Shown here in pieces: positions 1 to 5,483 of a stretch of DNA of 6,502 nucleotides. The DNA is from an uncultured Chlamydiae bacterium (GTDB taxonomy: Bacteria > Chlamydiota > Chlamydiia > Chlamydiales > SM23-39): positions 1 to 6,502 of the forward strand of contig CAIVVG010000002.1 in the NCBI GenBank assembly GCA_903909295.1, written 5' to 3'. The notes beneath the pieces were generated by a model that had not been told where the DNA came from, did not search any database, and saw only the letters and a list, made by a program, of their open reading frames with translations. Within the stretch, counting starts at the first letter, position 1. Every line of letters starts with the position of its first letter. Both the position numbers and the translations under genes were made by a program.

Positions 1-365
1 CCACCTACCTCGACGATCTCCTCGCCAGTTACCAAGCCAATAAGAAGTCGGTGGCCACCGCGCAGGGATTAAACGCCCTCCTCCCCGGCGCTGGCTACCT
101 CTACATCGGCCAGAAGAAATCGGCCATGACCGCTTTTTTGCTCAACGGTCTATTCATCGTGGCGGCTTATGAGTTCTTTCACCACGGCCATACCGCTGCG
201 GGGATCATCACAGCCAGCTTTGAGGCGGGCTGGTACTTTGGCGGTATTTATGGCGCCGGTGAAGAGGCCAAATACTACAACGAAAGAATTTACGAAAAAC
301 TCGCAGGGAACGTTCTCAACGAACAAAATCTCTTCCCTGTGTTAATGTTACAGTATGCGTTCTAG
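1..365 (+). CDS. C-terminal part of an uncharacterised multi-pass membrane protein encoded next to a YidD-like gene (5' end outside window)
   Basis: The reading frame is open from base 3 and has no stop upstream, so the gene starts before the window; the GTG at 51 is in frame but is probably just an internal valine. About 120 residues are visible. They contain a small-residue/aromatic segment with the motif LLPGAGYLYIGQ (visible residues 26-37), a clear membrane helix at about 41-59, a His-rich turn (HHGH, 60-63), a second hydrophobic stretch at about 64-85 ending GWYFGGIYGA, and a soluble tail with the pattern YYNERI. This PGAGY...GQ plus GWY-GxIYGA...YN-R layout is what I recall from inner-membrane proteins encoded immediately upstream of atypical YidD genes in several Gram-negative phyla; often the N-terminal part is a soluble or repeat domain, which cannot be seen here. 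The stop lies 11 bp inside the next gene, which suggests translational coupling. The function is unknown. A role in membrane or envelope protein biogenesis is inferred only from the neighbour. Confidence 0.75.
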   Translation, partial: TYLDDLLASYQANKKSVATAQGLNALLPGAGYLYIGQKKSAMTAFLLNGLFIVAAYEFFHHGHTAAGIITASFEAGWYFGGIYGAGEEAKYYNERIYEKLAGNVLNEQNLFPVLMLQYAF

Positions 366-747
366 CGTACTGGCACTTCTCCTCTCGACATCTCTCTATG
401 CAGTCTCCCCCGGCTACTATGAACCTTGGGGTAAAGACAGCGGTCTCCGGACGCCCCCTCCCAAAAAAGAAGAGACGACCCCCTCTATTGCCACCCGCAT
501 CGCCGACCTCATCATCCGTTTCCACCAAGAAGTGATCTCCCCCGTCGACGGCCCCCGCAGCCACTTCCGCCCCACCTCATCGCGCTACATGCAGCTGGCG
601 ATGCAGCGCTACGGCTTTCTGAAGGGGTGGATCATGGGGTGTGACCGGCTGCTCCGCGAAAATGACGAGAAGTGGGTCTACCGGACCATTGAGATGGACG
701 GGCGCCTCTTTAAGTTCGACCCCGCCAAAGAAAATAAGTATCAATGA
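355..747 (+). CDS. YidD-family (membrane protein insertion efficiency factor-like) protein, secreted variant lacking the conserved cysteines
   Basis: This 130-aa protein starts with a likely signal peptide (hydrophobic residues 5-16, possible cleavage after Ala16), a Pro/Lys-rich linker (31-44), and then the YidD core at about 48-102: IRFHQEVISPVDGPR, HFRPTSSRY, MQRYGFLKG and GCDRLLRE. Canonical YidD is a short cytoplasmic, membrane-associated protein that assists YidC-dependent insertion, with conserved Cys in the patterns GPxC-F-PTCS-Y and RC-P. Here those positions are Ser69, Ser75 and Glu102, and the only cysteine is Cys96. The C-terminal tail (DGRLFKFDPAKEN) matches the longer exported YidD-like variants I remember, in which the line 'CDRLxR...Y-DP-EN' is conserved. 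The ATG at 355 overlaps the end of the upstream gene and has no good Shine-Dalgarno, consistent with coupled translation. The stop codon overlaps the oppositely oriented SulP gene by 7 bp. Family membership is fairly sure. The YidC-related function is uncertain, because the predicted location is exported and the cysteines are gone. Confidence 0.8.
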   Translation: MRSSVLALLLSTSLYAVSPGYYEPWGKDSGLRTPPPKKEETTPSIATRIADLIIRFHQEVISPVDGPRSHFRPTSSRYMQLAMQRYGFLKGWIMGCDRLLRENDEKWVYRTIEMDGRLFKFDPAKENKYQ

Positions 748-2501
748 GCGTGAATGAGTTCTTGGGCGTGAAGGCAGGCTTTCCAGGTGGAAAACTGAGG
801 GTTGCTCTCATCTGTGAAGTAGAGGTTGTCGAAGCCGATCTGCTTGACTAAGCCGGCGCGGTGGAAGACCTGCCACACTTCTTCGGTGAGACCGCTGATC
901 AGAAGATGGCGGTTGGTCGAGTGGAGCACTTCATAGAGTTTGGAGATGGCCAAACACATCGATGCGTCCATGTGGTGGACGTTATTGAGGCGCAACACAA
1001 TTGCTTGGACGCTTTCATCTTCTGCGATCCCCATCAAAACTCCTTGGAGCAAGTCTGCTGCTGCAAAGTAGAGCTCTCCTGCGATTCCAATGATTCTGAT
1101 TTTCCTGTGCATTCCCTCTTTGGGGCTCACGACCATGAGACGCCCTTTCGCATTGAATGCGTACTCAACGAGATGGGGAATAGAGGATTTTTTCAAATAG
1201 CTGCCGATCGAGATAATAATTCCGATAAAGAACGCAAGATCAAGGCTGAAGATCAAACAGGAGAACAACGTAAATAAAAAGACCCACGCATCTTCGCGGG
1301 TGGCTAAAAAGCAGAGTTTCACCTCTTTCCAATTGATGAAGGTGGGGACGATCGCAAGCATCAGGGCCGCGAGGGCCGCGAGGGGGATATGCTTGACGAG
1401 GGGCCAGCAAAAGAAAACGATCAGCGCCGTAAAGACGCCGCTCAAGATGGCTGCGAGCCGAGTCTTTGCATGGAGCCGCGCGTTGAGCGAGGTGCGGGTG
1501 ATGCTCCCCGAGCCGGGCATAGCTCCTACAATCGTCGATAAAACCGTATTGCCGATGCCGAGCCCGAATACATCCTGGTTCACATTGGACGAAGATTGTA
1601 GTTCCGCTTGGTTGCGCACGACGGAAAACACCTCTAAAATAGCCAAGAAGGAGATCGCTAAAGCGGCTGGAAATACCTTATTCATCAAGGAGAGGTCGAT
1701 GGCGGGAAACCCCCATACCGGAGTGGGGAACTCGGGCAAAGGGAAGTTCCCGAGGCGCGCCACAGTAAATGTCCCCCCCCACAAATGGCTTAAGCCTTCA
1801 GCTAAAAGAGAGCTCAAGATCAACATCAAGAGGGCGTAGGGCCAGCGATTCATCCAACGGCGCAAAGCGTAGATGAGCACAATGCTCACCGCCCCCACTA
1901 AGAGCGCGGGCCATTTCACTTGGAGGAGTTTGGAAAGGAACGTCCCCGCCTGGATCAAAATGGGAGAAGCGCCCACATCATTGACAATCCCTGTGAAGTG
2001 GAACAGCTGAGTGGCAAAAATAGCGACCATGATCCCGACAAAGTACCCGAGAATGACCGGACGGCTCACAAATTGCAGCACCTTATTCACATTGAAAAAA
2101 GCGGCCGCGATCTGAATGACCCCGACCAGAAGGACGATCTGCGTCAGGATATGGAGCGTGAGCGCCTCGAGCGCCGCCGGGGGCGTTGCCTCAAAGTAAT
2201 TGGCAATCACGTCGGCCACAGCCGTCTGGAGCAAAATCGCCGTCCCCGTCGTCGGCCCGCCCGCAACTAATAAACGAGACGACCCAAAAGAGGCCGCGAA
2301 AATCGTCCCAAAAATCGAAGAAAAGAGCCCCGCCATGGGGGGGAGGCCCGCCAAGAGCGAATAGGCGATGGACTGCGGGATCACCATCAGAGCCACCCCC
2401 AAAGCGGCCAAGCTGTCATCGCGGAAAGAGTGGAAAGAATAGCTCTTCCACTCCCCCTTAAATGGGGCGAAGGAAATGGGTCGAATCTGGGGCAGTCGCA
2501 T
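741..2501 (-). CDS. SulP/SLC26 family anion transporter with C-terminal STAS domain
   Basis: A 586-aa inner-membrane protein of normal length for bacterial SulP transporters. The N-terminal part carries the family signature: VALMVIPQSIAYSLLAGLPP (about 36-55), MAGLFSSIFGTIFAASFGSS (56-75), then LLVAGGPTTGTAILL. About a dozen hydrophobic segments run to residue 436. The central conserved stretch AMPGSGSITRTSLNARLHAK (327-346) corresponds to the substrate-site region 'P-x-S-G-S-xSRT-x-N...G-KT' of the family. The cytoplasmic STAS domain occupies roughly 465-575 and contains VLRLNNVHHMDASM, with Asp512 and Ser514 at the DxS loop. SulP proteins move sulfate, bicarbonate, dicarboxylates or other anions; the sequence alone does not tell which. 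ATG 2501 is the only sensible start, and there is no strong Shine-Dalgarno (TGACGGGT directly upstream). The gene is divergent from the MFS transporter gene and convergent with the YidD-like gene. The coding strand includes an 8-G run at 1773-1780. Confidence 0.95.
   Translation of the reverse strand: MRLPQIRPISFAPFKGEWKSYSFHSFRDDSLAALGVALMVIPQSIAYSLLAGLPPMAGLFSSIFGTIFAASFGSSRLLVAGGPTTGTAILLQTAVADVIANYFEATPPAALEALTLHILTQIVLLVGVIQIAAAFFNVNKVLQFVSRPVILGYFVGIMVAIFATQLFHFTGIVNDVGASPILIQAGTFLSKLLQVKWPALLVGAVSIVLIYALRRWMNRWPYALLMLILSSLLAEGLSHLWGGTFTVARLGNFPLPEFPTPVWGFPAIDLSLMNKVFPAALAISFLAILEVFSVVRNQAELQSSSNVNQDVFGLGIGNTVLSTIVGAMPGSGSITRTSLNARLHAKTRLAAILSGVFTALIVFFCWPLVKHIPLAALAALMLAIVPTFINWKEVKLCFLATREDAWVFLFTLFSCLIFSLDLAFFIGIIISIGSYLKKSSIPHLVEYAFNAKGRLMVVSPKEGMHRKIRIIGIAGELYFAAADLLQGVLMGIAEDESVQAIVLRLNNVHHMDASMCLAISKLYEVLHSTNRHLLISGLTEEVWQVFHRAGLVKQIGFDNLYFTDESNPQFSTWKACLHAQELIHAH
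1364..1381. repeat. Perfect 9-bp tandem duplication inside the SulP gene
   Basis: The 9-mer GGGCCGCGA occurs twice in direct succession on the + strand, followed by another GGG. On the coding strand it encodes the repeated Leu-Ala-Ala of the segment PLAALAALM (about residues 373-381) in a late membrane helix. Being a multiple of three it does not disturb the frame. It is probably a small slippage duplication, tolerated in a hydrophobic helix. Confidence 0.6.
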
Positions 2502-2590
2502 ACCCGTCAGGATACCACATACAATTATTTACTCACATCTGACACAGTTTTTCTGGCATAAAAGCCCCCTTTTTTGTAGAATCTGATGGC
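2502..2590. promoter_or_regulatory. Divergent intergenic region between the SulP and MFS transporter genes
   Basis: This 89-bp gap separates the two divergent start codons and must hold the 5' control signals of both genes. It is clearly richer in A and T than the flanking coding DNA, especially 2519-2535 and 2559-2583. For the + strand a promoter candidate can be named (2553-2582). For the - strand I see several A/T-rich hexamers around 2523-2535 but no convincing -35/-10 pair. No clear long inverted repeat that could be an operator was found by eye. Confidence 0.5.
2553..2582 (+). promoter_or_regulatory. Candidate sigma70-type promoter for the MFS gene
   Basis: CTGGCA (2553-2558, 4/6 to TTGACA), an 18-bp spacer and TAGAAT (2577-2582, 5/6 to TATAAT) lie just in front of the MFS gene. 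The expected transcription start, six to seven bases further on, falls about at 2589, almost on the ATG at 2591. If correct, the transcript would be leaderless or nearly so, which fits the absence of a Shine-Dalgarno sequence. Such matches occur by chance in A/T-rich DNA, so this is only a candidate. Confidence 0.3.
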
Positions 2591-3877
2591 ATGAAGCAAA
2601 CCCCTCACTCCAATTTTCGTTGGGTTATCACCGGCCTGATCTTTTTCATCACCCTCGTGAACTTCGTCGACCGCTCAGCCATCTCCTTCGTGATCGACCC
2701 CCTCAAGCAGGAGTTTCACTTCACTGACACCGAATTTGGGATGATCCTATCCGCCTTCGGCCTCGGCTACGTCCTCCTGACTGCATTCGGTGGGTGGATG
2801 GTTGACCGCCTAGGGCCACGGTTTGTTTGGCCCATCGCCGCCGTTTCCTGGTCCCTTTGCGTCGGTCTTCTCGGCATTGCGGTCGGCTTCTGGAGCTTCA
2901 TCTCGCTGCGCTTCTTCCTCGGCATTACCGAAGGCCCCCACTTCCCCGCGATGAGCCGCTCGATCAGCAACTGGCTCCCCCCTAAAGAACGGGCCCGCGC
3001 CCTGTCTCTCGGCCTCGTCGCCATCCCTCTCTCATCGGTCATAGGCGCCCCCATCACCTCGTATCTCGTTGCAGACTTTGGCTGGAGATATATGTTTATG
3101 ATCATCAGCGGACTGGGGATCGTTTGGGCAGCTATCTGGTACGTCGTTTTTCGCGATAAACCGGAAGATTCCCCTCACGTCAATCCAGCAGAGCAAGCCC
3201 TTATCGCCACTCGGGATCCCAACGGACGAAGCGCAGATGAGCCCCCCATTAGCTGGCGCTTCCTCCTCACCCACCCCGCCCTCATCGCCAACAACATCGC
3301 CTATTTCGCCTTTGGGTACATGCTCTTCTTCGCCACCCTTTGGCTCCCCGGTTACTTCCTCTCCCAGCACAACCTCAACTTAAAAAGCGTCGGCTGGTAC
3401 CTCACGATCCCTTGGCTCGTAGGAGCCGTCTTCCTCAAAGCAGGAGGAGTGATCTCCGACTACCTCTATAAGAAAACGGGCAACAGCCGCCTCTCCCGTT
3501 CCCACGTAATTTGGAGCAGCCAACTCCTCGCCGCCGTCGCCTTCCTCTGCCTCGGCTACACCAACTCTCTGGGCCTCTCCATCTTCTTCTTAAGCCTCGG
3601 CCTCGGCTTTGGCCTCCTCCCTCAGCCCGCCTTCTTCAGCACCAACATCGACGTCGCAAAGGAAAGAGCCGGCTCCGCACAGGGAATCACCTCCAGCTGC
3701 CTTTCTCTCGCAGGCATTATCGCGCCCGCCCTTACCGGCTGGCTCATCGACCTCACCGGCAACTACCAAGGAGCCTTCCTCCTCCTAGCTGGCCTCACAG
3801 GTCTTTCCGTCATCACGGTGGTCCTCTTCCACCATCCCGACCGAAAATGGGCCCCTGCCCTCTCTAAAACCTCTTAA
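2591..3877 (+). CDS. MFS transporter, anion:cation symporter (ACS / sugar-acid and phthalate permease-like) family
   Basis: A 428-aa inner-membrane protein of typical length for a 12-helix MFS carrier. Helix 1 ends in NFVDRS (24-29), matching the N-Y-x-DR motif of ACS members. The loop 2-3 motif A is GGWMVDRLGPR (67-77). Helix 4 reads RFFLGITEGPHFPA (107-120), the counterpart of the ACS 'R-x-x-G-x-x-E-x-x-x-F-P' signature, followed by NWLPPKERARAL with the usual ER pair. A second half follows after a polar central loop (about 190-220), with GGVISDYLYKK as its motif-A relic. ACS carriers import organic anions such as hexuronates, glucarate, tartrate or phthalates with H+ or Na+. The substrate here cannot be read from the sequence, and no catabolic genes lie next to it to suggest one. 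ATG 2591 is preferred: the ATG at 2586 reads only two codons before a stop. The 3' end overlaps the convergent msrBA gene by 14 bp. The coding strand is strikingly C-rich at third positions. Confidence 0.9.
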   Translation: MKQTPHSNFRWVITGLIFFITLVNFVDRSAISFVIDPLKQEFHFTDTEFGMILSAFGLGYVLLTAFGGWMVDRLGPRFVWPIAAVSWSLCVGLLGIAVGFWSFISLRFFLGITEGPHFPAMSRSISNWLPPKERARALSLGLVAIPLSSVIGAPITSYLVADFGWRYMFMIISGLGIVWAAIWYVVFRDKPEDSPHVNPAEQALIATRDPNGRSADEPPISWRFLLTHPALIANNIAYFAFGYMLFFATLWLPGYFLSQHNLNLKSVGWYLTIPWLVGAVFLKAGGVISDYLYKKTGNSRLSRSHVIWSSQLLAAVAFLCLGYTNSLGLSIFFLSLGLGFGLLPQPAFFSTNIDVAKERAGSAQGITSSCLSLAGIIAPALTGWLIDLTGNYQGAFLLLAGLTGLSVITVVLFHHPDRKWAPALSKTS

Positions 3878-4703
3878 CTCGCACGTGGCAATAGGGCTCC
3901 TTGCCCGTTTTGTCATAGTAGCGCTGGTGATACGCTTCTGCTGGATAGAAACGGCTGGCAGGAACCAACTGCGTTACCACAGACAACCCCCTCAACCCCC
4001 CGATTAGCTCCTCGCAAATCTGCTTCTGCTTTTCTGTCACATAAAATACCGCGGAGCGGTACTGCTCTCCCCGATCAGGCCCCTGGCGCATCAACTGAGT
4101 CGGATCGTGAATCTCAAAGAAAACCCGAGCGACCGCCTCATAAGAAATGATTCTCGAATCAAAGACCACCTCCACCACCTCGGCGTGCCCCGTCTTGCCC
4201 GAGCCCACCTCCTCATAAGTCGGACCCACCACATCTCCTCCCATATAGCCCACCCGCGTGCGCACCACGCCCTTCTCCCTCTCCATCCAGTACTCCACCC
4301 CCCAAAAACACCCCCCCGCAAAGAATGCCCTCTCGTACCCCTCCTCTGTGAGAGCCGGCTCAAAGAAAAGCGATGCAGAGTTCACACAGTGGCGCACATT
4401 CTTTTTCGTAAGTTGCTCGCCGTTAAATACATGGCCTAAATGAGCCCCGCAACGCCCGCATAAAATCTCAGTCCTGTCCCCATCTGGCGCTCGGCGGACG
4501 GCCCCCAAAACTTCCTCATCAAAACTAGGCCACCCGCAGCCCGCTGAAAACTTATTTTCCGCAAGATAGAGCGGAGCATCGCATTGCTTGCAAACGAAGA
4601 CCCCCGGCCAATCAAAACGGTCGTATTCTCCCGTCGCCGGCCGCTCCGTCTGTTTGTGAAGAATGATCCCCTCTTCATAGGGAGAAAGCTTGTGGTATCG
4701 CAT
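3864..4703 (-). CDS. msrBA: Bifunctional peptide methionine sulfoxide reductase, MsrB-MsrA fusion
   Basis: The product repairs oxidised methionine in proteins: MsrB reduces the R-sulfoxide and MsrA the S-sulfoxide, with thioredoxin or a similar donor. Numbered from ATG 4703 (279 aa), the MsrB domain covers about 3-114: zinc-binding pairs Cys38/Cys41 and Cys82/Cys85, the motif SAGCGWPSF (53-61), LGHVF, and the catalytic Cys106 in RHCVNSASL. The MsrA domain follows almost at once, from about 124: catalytic Cys132 in AGGCFWGVE, VGYMGG, HAEVVEVVFD, DPTQ (200-203), GEQYRS (212-217), AEAYHQ and a terminal YCHV with Cys272, a possible resolving cysteine. All key residues are present, so both activities are expected. 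The frame can be extended upstream to a TTG at 4751, but that start has no Shine-Dalgarno and adds a non-homologous Lys/Ile-rich stretch across the apparent promoter; ATG 4703 begins just before the conserved RYHKLSPYEEGI. The order B then A is the less familiar one, but fusions in both orders are known. There is no signal peptide, so it should be cytoplasmic. Confidence 0.93.
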   Translation of the reverse strand: MRYHKLSPYEEGIILHKQTERPATGEYDRFDWPGVFVCKQCDAPLYLAENKFSAGCGWPSFDEEVLGAVRRAPDGDRTEILCGRCGAHLGHVFNGEQLTKKNVRHCVNSASLFFEPALTEEGYERAFFAGGCFWGVEYWMEREKGVVRTRVGYMGGDVVGPTYEEVGSGKTGHAEVVEVVFDSRIISYEAVARVFFEIHDPTQLMRQGPDRGEQYRSAVFYVTEKQKQICEELIGGLRGLSVVTQLVPASRFYPAEAYHQRYYDKTGKEPYCHVRVKRF

Positions 4704-4738
4704 CCACCTTATATAAATTAAAAATTCATTTTTTACAA
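4704..4738 (-). promoter_or_regulatory. Candidate promoter and start-proximal ribosome binding site of msrBA
   Basis: On the - strand, TTGTAA (4738-4733, 4/6), a 17-bp A/T-rich spacer and TATATA (4715-4710, 4/6) are followed directly by AGGTGG (4709-4704) and the ATG at 4703. Predicted initiation of transcription would fall on or next to the ATG, giving a leaderless message. Alternatively AGGTGG, which pairs well with the 16S rRNA tail but sits unusually close to the ATG, acts as the ribosome binding site of a transcript starting further upstream. The two readings exclude each other, and the data here do not decide. Confidence 0.4.
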
Positions 4739-4818
4739 CACCGGTAAACAAACCATTTTAGTTCATTTTAATTACAAAATGACATAAACTATAGGTGAAA
4801 ATAAAACGGGATGTTTCA
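4739..4818. promoter_or_regulatory. Rest of the A/T-rich divergent region upstream of the right-end genes
   Basis: Together with 4704-4738 this forms a 115-bp A/T-rich spacer between divergent genes, in sharp contrast to the flanking GC-rich coding DNA. The + strand gene presumably has its promoter here. A/T-rich hexamers such as TAAACT and TATAGG near 4785-4796 could be -10 elements, but no good -35 partner stands at the right distance. ACCGGT at about 4740-4745 is a 6-bp palindrome without an obvious role. Confidence 0.35.
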
Positions 4819-5421
4819 ATGAGCGTAATTATCTCAAAAGAAGCTTATGAATCTGTAGCAAAATGGATACAAGACCCCGCTCATTACCAAGATTACAGGG
4901 CTGCGGCCACCTATCTTTGGAACTCCCGTGAAATGAGAAGAACTGCGGCAGCGGCAGCTGAGACGCTTAAAGATCTCTCGATCGCGCCGACCCCCAAAGA
5001 AGAAGCCGCAATCCAAGAAAAGCTCAAAAGATATTTTATCTCTGGAGCAATCCAAGGTGCTGGCGCGCTCCGTTTTGGCGCCGTTTTTTTACCCGCCCGG
5101 ATCCGCCCCCTTTTAGAACACGCCTGCGACGCTACGGCTTACGGGTTGACCGCCGGCAGGTTCGCTCTGACTCAAAACCCCGAACACATCCTCAGCCCCT
5201 CTAGCGCTACCCCAAAAGACCAAGCTTACCGAATGATGAAGACACTCACAGCCGTACTGTGTGTTGCAGGAAGCCTCTTTGCTCTCGCACAAGCCGCCGG
5301 CTTGTTGGATGATGCAACTCCGACCTACAAAGCGGTTGCGCAAGTGGCCAACATCAGCTTCCTTGTCGACATGGCGGACATTGCGCTTCAAGTCCTCGGC
5401 CTCCTCGCCAAGAGGGAATAA
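4819..5421 (+). CDS. Uncharacterised protein with two closely spaced C-terminal hydrophobic segments
   Basis: I do not recognise this 200-aa protein. The N-terminal half (1-72) is polar and predicted helical, with an alanine-rich run (RRTAAAAAETL, 40-50) and a charged stretch (PKEEAAIQEKLKR). A weakly hydrophobic segment follows at 75-93. Two clearly hydrophobic segments lie at about 143-163 (LTAVLCVAGSLFALAQAAGLL) minus its last residue or two, and at 172-196, separated by only about eight residues; the second one contains two aspartates (184, 187). No signal peptide is visible. A hairpin of two membrane segments is the layout of bacterial inclusion-membrane type effectors, but also of many ordinary small membrane proteins. 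ATG 4819 (MSVIISKEAY) is chosen over the in-frame GTG at 4795, which lacks a Shine-Dalgarno; CGGGA about seven bases upstream of 4819 is a weak one. It is followed 62 bp later by another hydrophobic unknown on the same strand. Confidence 0.65.
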   Translation: MSVIISKEAYESVAKWIQDPAHYQDYRAAATYLWNSREMRRTAAAAAETLKDLSIAPTPKEEAAIQEKLKRYFISGAIQGAGALRFGAVFLPARIRPLLEHACDATAYGLTAGRFALTQNPEHILSPSSATPKDQAYRMMKTLTAVLCVAGSLFALAQAAGLLDDATPTYKAVAQVANISFLVDMADIALQVLGLLAKRE

Positions 5422-5471
5422 GATTGCTTTGTAATTTTTTTCTCTGATATTCTTTGCCGCGAAACAATCCC

Positions 5472-5475
5472 AAGG
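5472..5475 (+). promoter_or_regulatory. Shine-Dalgarno deciding the start of the 315-aa gene
   Basis: AAGG lies eight bases upstream of the ATG at 5484. The longer in-frame start, TTG at 5454, has only T-rich sequence upstream, so the ATG is the better choice. Further upstream TTGCTT (5424-5429) and GATATT (5446-5451) with a 16-bp spacer could form a weak promoter, so this gene need not depend on read-through from the one before. Confidence 0.45.
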
Positions 5476-5483
5476 CGGCGCAA

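Noticed and set aside
861..2270. Several + strand open frames opposite the SulP gene
   Set aside because: They run antisense to a clearly conserved 586-aa transporter, have no start signals, and their composition is that of antisense translation.
2560..2576. AAAAGCCCCCTTTTTT as a possible intrinsic terminator hairpin
   Set aside because: The stem would be only five pairs, mostly A-T, and it sits between two divergent starts where no terminator is expected.
3511..3867. A long overlapping frame on the + strand inside the MFS gene, rich in Arg and Pro
   Set aside because: It is a shadow of the C-rich codon usage of the MFS gene. The low-complexity Arg/Pro/His composition is typical of out-of-frame reading.
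4704..4751. N-terminal extension of MsrBA to the TTG at 4751
   Set aside because: The 16 added residues are not MsrB-like, the start is TTG without a ribosome binding site, and they cover the apparent promoter.
5422..5453. T7 run at 5435-5441 as the terminator of the 200-aa gene
   Set aside because: No hairpin precedes the T run; the A/T-rich gap more likely contains a promoter, or nothing specific.
5454..5483. Start of the 315-aa gene at TTG 5454
   Set aside because: There is no Shine-Dalgarno in front of it, whereas ATG 5484 has AAGG at a good distance.
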